Below, piece by piece: positions 7,432 to 7,964 of a DNA stretch of 7,964 nucleotides. The notes beneath the pieces are model-generated. The model was not told the DNA's origin and made no database searches. It saw nothing but the letters and a program-made list of their open reading frames with translations. This DNA is from an uncultured Fidelibacterota bacterium (lineage in GTDB: Bacteria > Marinisomatota > Marinisomatia > Marinisomatales > UBA1611), in assembly GCA_913045415.1 (NCBI GenBank), contig CAJWPW010000042.1, positions 1 to 7,964 of the forward strand. Direction: 5' to 3'. Within the stretch, counting starts at the first letter, position 1, and every line of letters starts with the position of its first letter. Position numbers and translations under genes: made by a program.

Positions 7432-7458
7432 AAGCCGGACACAGCGCCGGCTTTTTTT
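7432..7458 (+). terminator. Intrinsic terminator / attenuator hairpin abutting the metH start codon
   Basis: Seven-base-pair stem AAGCCGG (7432-7438) with CCGGCTT (7447-7453), an 8-nt loop ACACAGCG, and seven consecutive T residues at 7452-7458, immediately followed by the ATG at 7459. It lies downstream of the SAM-II-like aptamer. No promoter fits between it and metH, so transcripts for metH must read through it, as expected for a riboswitch expression platform rather than a simple hpf terminator. Folded, it would also sit over the ribosome-binding region. Confidence 0.85.
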
Positions 7459-7964
7459 ATGCAAAAAATAAAAGACATACTAAAAAATAGAATTCTTGTC
7501 CTGGACGGTGCCATGGGAACCATGGTGCAGTCCTATGCTCTTTCAGAGTCGGATTTCCGTGGAGATCGTTTTGAAAATCATCCATGCGACTTGAAAGGGA
7601 ATAATGATTTCCTGTGTTTAACTCGCCCTGATGTGGTGGGTGAGATCCACCGCGCTTACCTGGATGCAGGCGCTGATATCATTGAAACCAATACATTCAA
7701 CGCAACTAGCATTTCTCAAGCTGATTATCAAACAGAAGATTTAGTTTATGAAATCAATAAGGCAGCTGCAAAGATTGCCCGGAACGTAGTCGATGAAATC
7801 ACATTAAAGACTCCAGACAAACCAAGATTTGTTTGTGGTTCATTAGGCCCGACCAATAAAACCGCATCCATGAGCCCAGATGTATCCAATCCTGGTTTTC
7901 GAAATATTTCATTCGATGAATTATCGGATGCCTATTATGACCAAGCCAAAGGTCTTGTAGATGG
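7459..7964 (+). CDS. metH: Cobalamin-dependent methionine synthase, N-terminal homocysteine-binding domain, 3'-truncated by the window edge
   Basis: MetH transfers a methyl group from 5-methyltetrahydrofolate to homocysteine through methylcobalamin, giving methionine. Only the first 168 codons are present and they run open off the end. The translation follows E. coli MetH closely: [53 protein letters not shown] and [16 protein letters not shown]. The three zinc-ligand Cys residues of the Hcy domain, and the folate, cobalamin and reactivation domains, lie beyond the window, so a full-length MetH is expected but not shown. The ATG at 7459 gives an N-terminus of the right length; the next in-frame Met lies inside the DGAMGT motif. 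There is no Shine-Dalgarno: the bases before the ATG are the T-run of the attenuator. Confidence 0.93.
   Translation, partial: MQKIKDILKNRILVLDGAMGTMVQSYALSESDFRGDRFENHPCDLKGNNDFLCLTRPDVVGEIHRAYLDAGADIIETNTFNATSISQADYQTEDLVYEINKAAAKIARNVVDEITLKTPDKPRFVCGSLGPTNKTASMSPDVSNPGFRNISFDELSDAYYDQAKGLVD

Noticed and set aside
7377..7454. Cobalamin riboswitch upstream of B12-dependent metH
   Set aside because: The GAAGCCGG...CCGGC segment loosely recalls a B12 box and TGCCGCGACG recalls the riboswitch core. However, the element is far too short, lacks the GGTGCAAATCC-type block in the right orientation, and is better explained by SAM-II plus a terminator. B12 switches normally repress the B12-independent metE rather than metH.
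7281..7523. Minus-strand open frame across the hpf-metH gap
   Set aside because: It overlaps hpf, the riboswitch, the terminator and metH; its translation has no recognisable motif and the region has a better explanation as a leader RNA.

Overview
The window is a gene-dense, A+T-rich bacterial stretch with every recognisable gene on the + strand: ileS (5' end missing), a dksA/traR-type zinc-finger gene, lspA, an rluD-family pseudouridine synthase, a xerC/xerD-type recombinase, pckA, a short hpf, and the first 168 codons of metH (3' end missing). There are no rRNA or tRNA genes, insertion sequences or CRISPR arrays.

Organism. The IleRS has the type-2 features (no C-terminal zinc cluster, DUF5915-like tail). 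From memory, the order ileS - dksA/traR - lspA and a xerC gene close to a short hpf recall Bacteroidota and relatives in the FCB superphylum. A marine lineage such as Marinimicrobia (SAR406) would fit, but this is inference. No phylogenetic marker was compared.

Layout. Bases 1-4473 look like one housekeeping operon: ileS, then dksA-like after 13 nt, lspA after 6 nt, rluD overlapping lspA by 4 nt from a TTG start, and xerC overlapping rluD by about 11 nt. pckA follows after 18 nt and hpf after 21 nt, each with a visible Shine-Dalgarno. No terminator separates these genes, so they may all be cotranscribed. The functions are tRNA charging, RNA polymerase control, lipoprotein maturation, rRNA modification, chromosome dimer resolution, gluconeogenesis and ribosome hibernation.

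The only sizeable non-coding stretch is 7319-7458, between hpf and metH, and it is the most informative part of the window. It holds, in order, a candidate promoter (TATAAT at 7357-7362) with a palindrome in its spacer, a compact pseudoknot-type element matching the SAM-II (SAM_alpha) riboswitch core (about 7370-7419), and a strong intrinsic terminator hairpin whose T-run touches the metH ATG. The predicted start of transcription falls at the first base of the aptamer. The simplest reading is a self-contained S-adenosylmethionine-sensing attenuator: high SAM shuts off methionine synthase, closing a feedback loop on the methyl cycle. I found no wholly new system. The riboswitch-terminator-start-codon arrangement is the item most worth following up.
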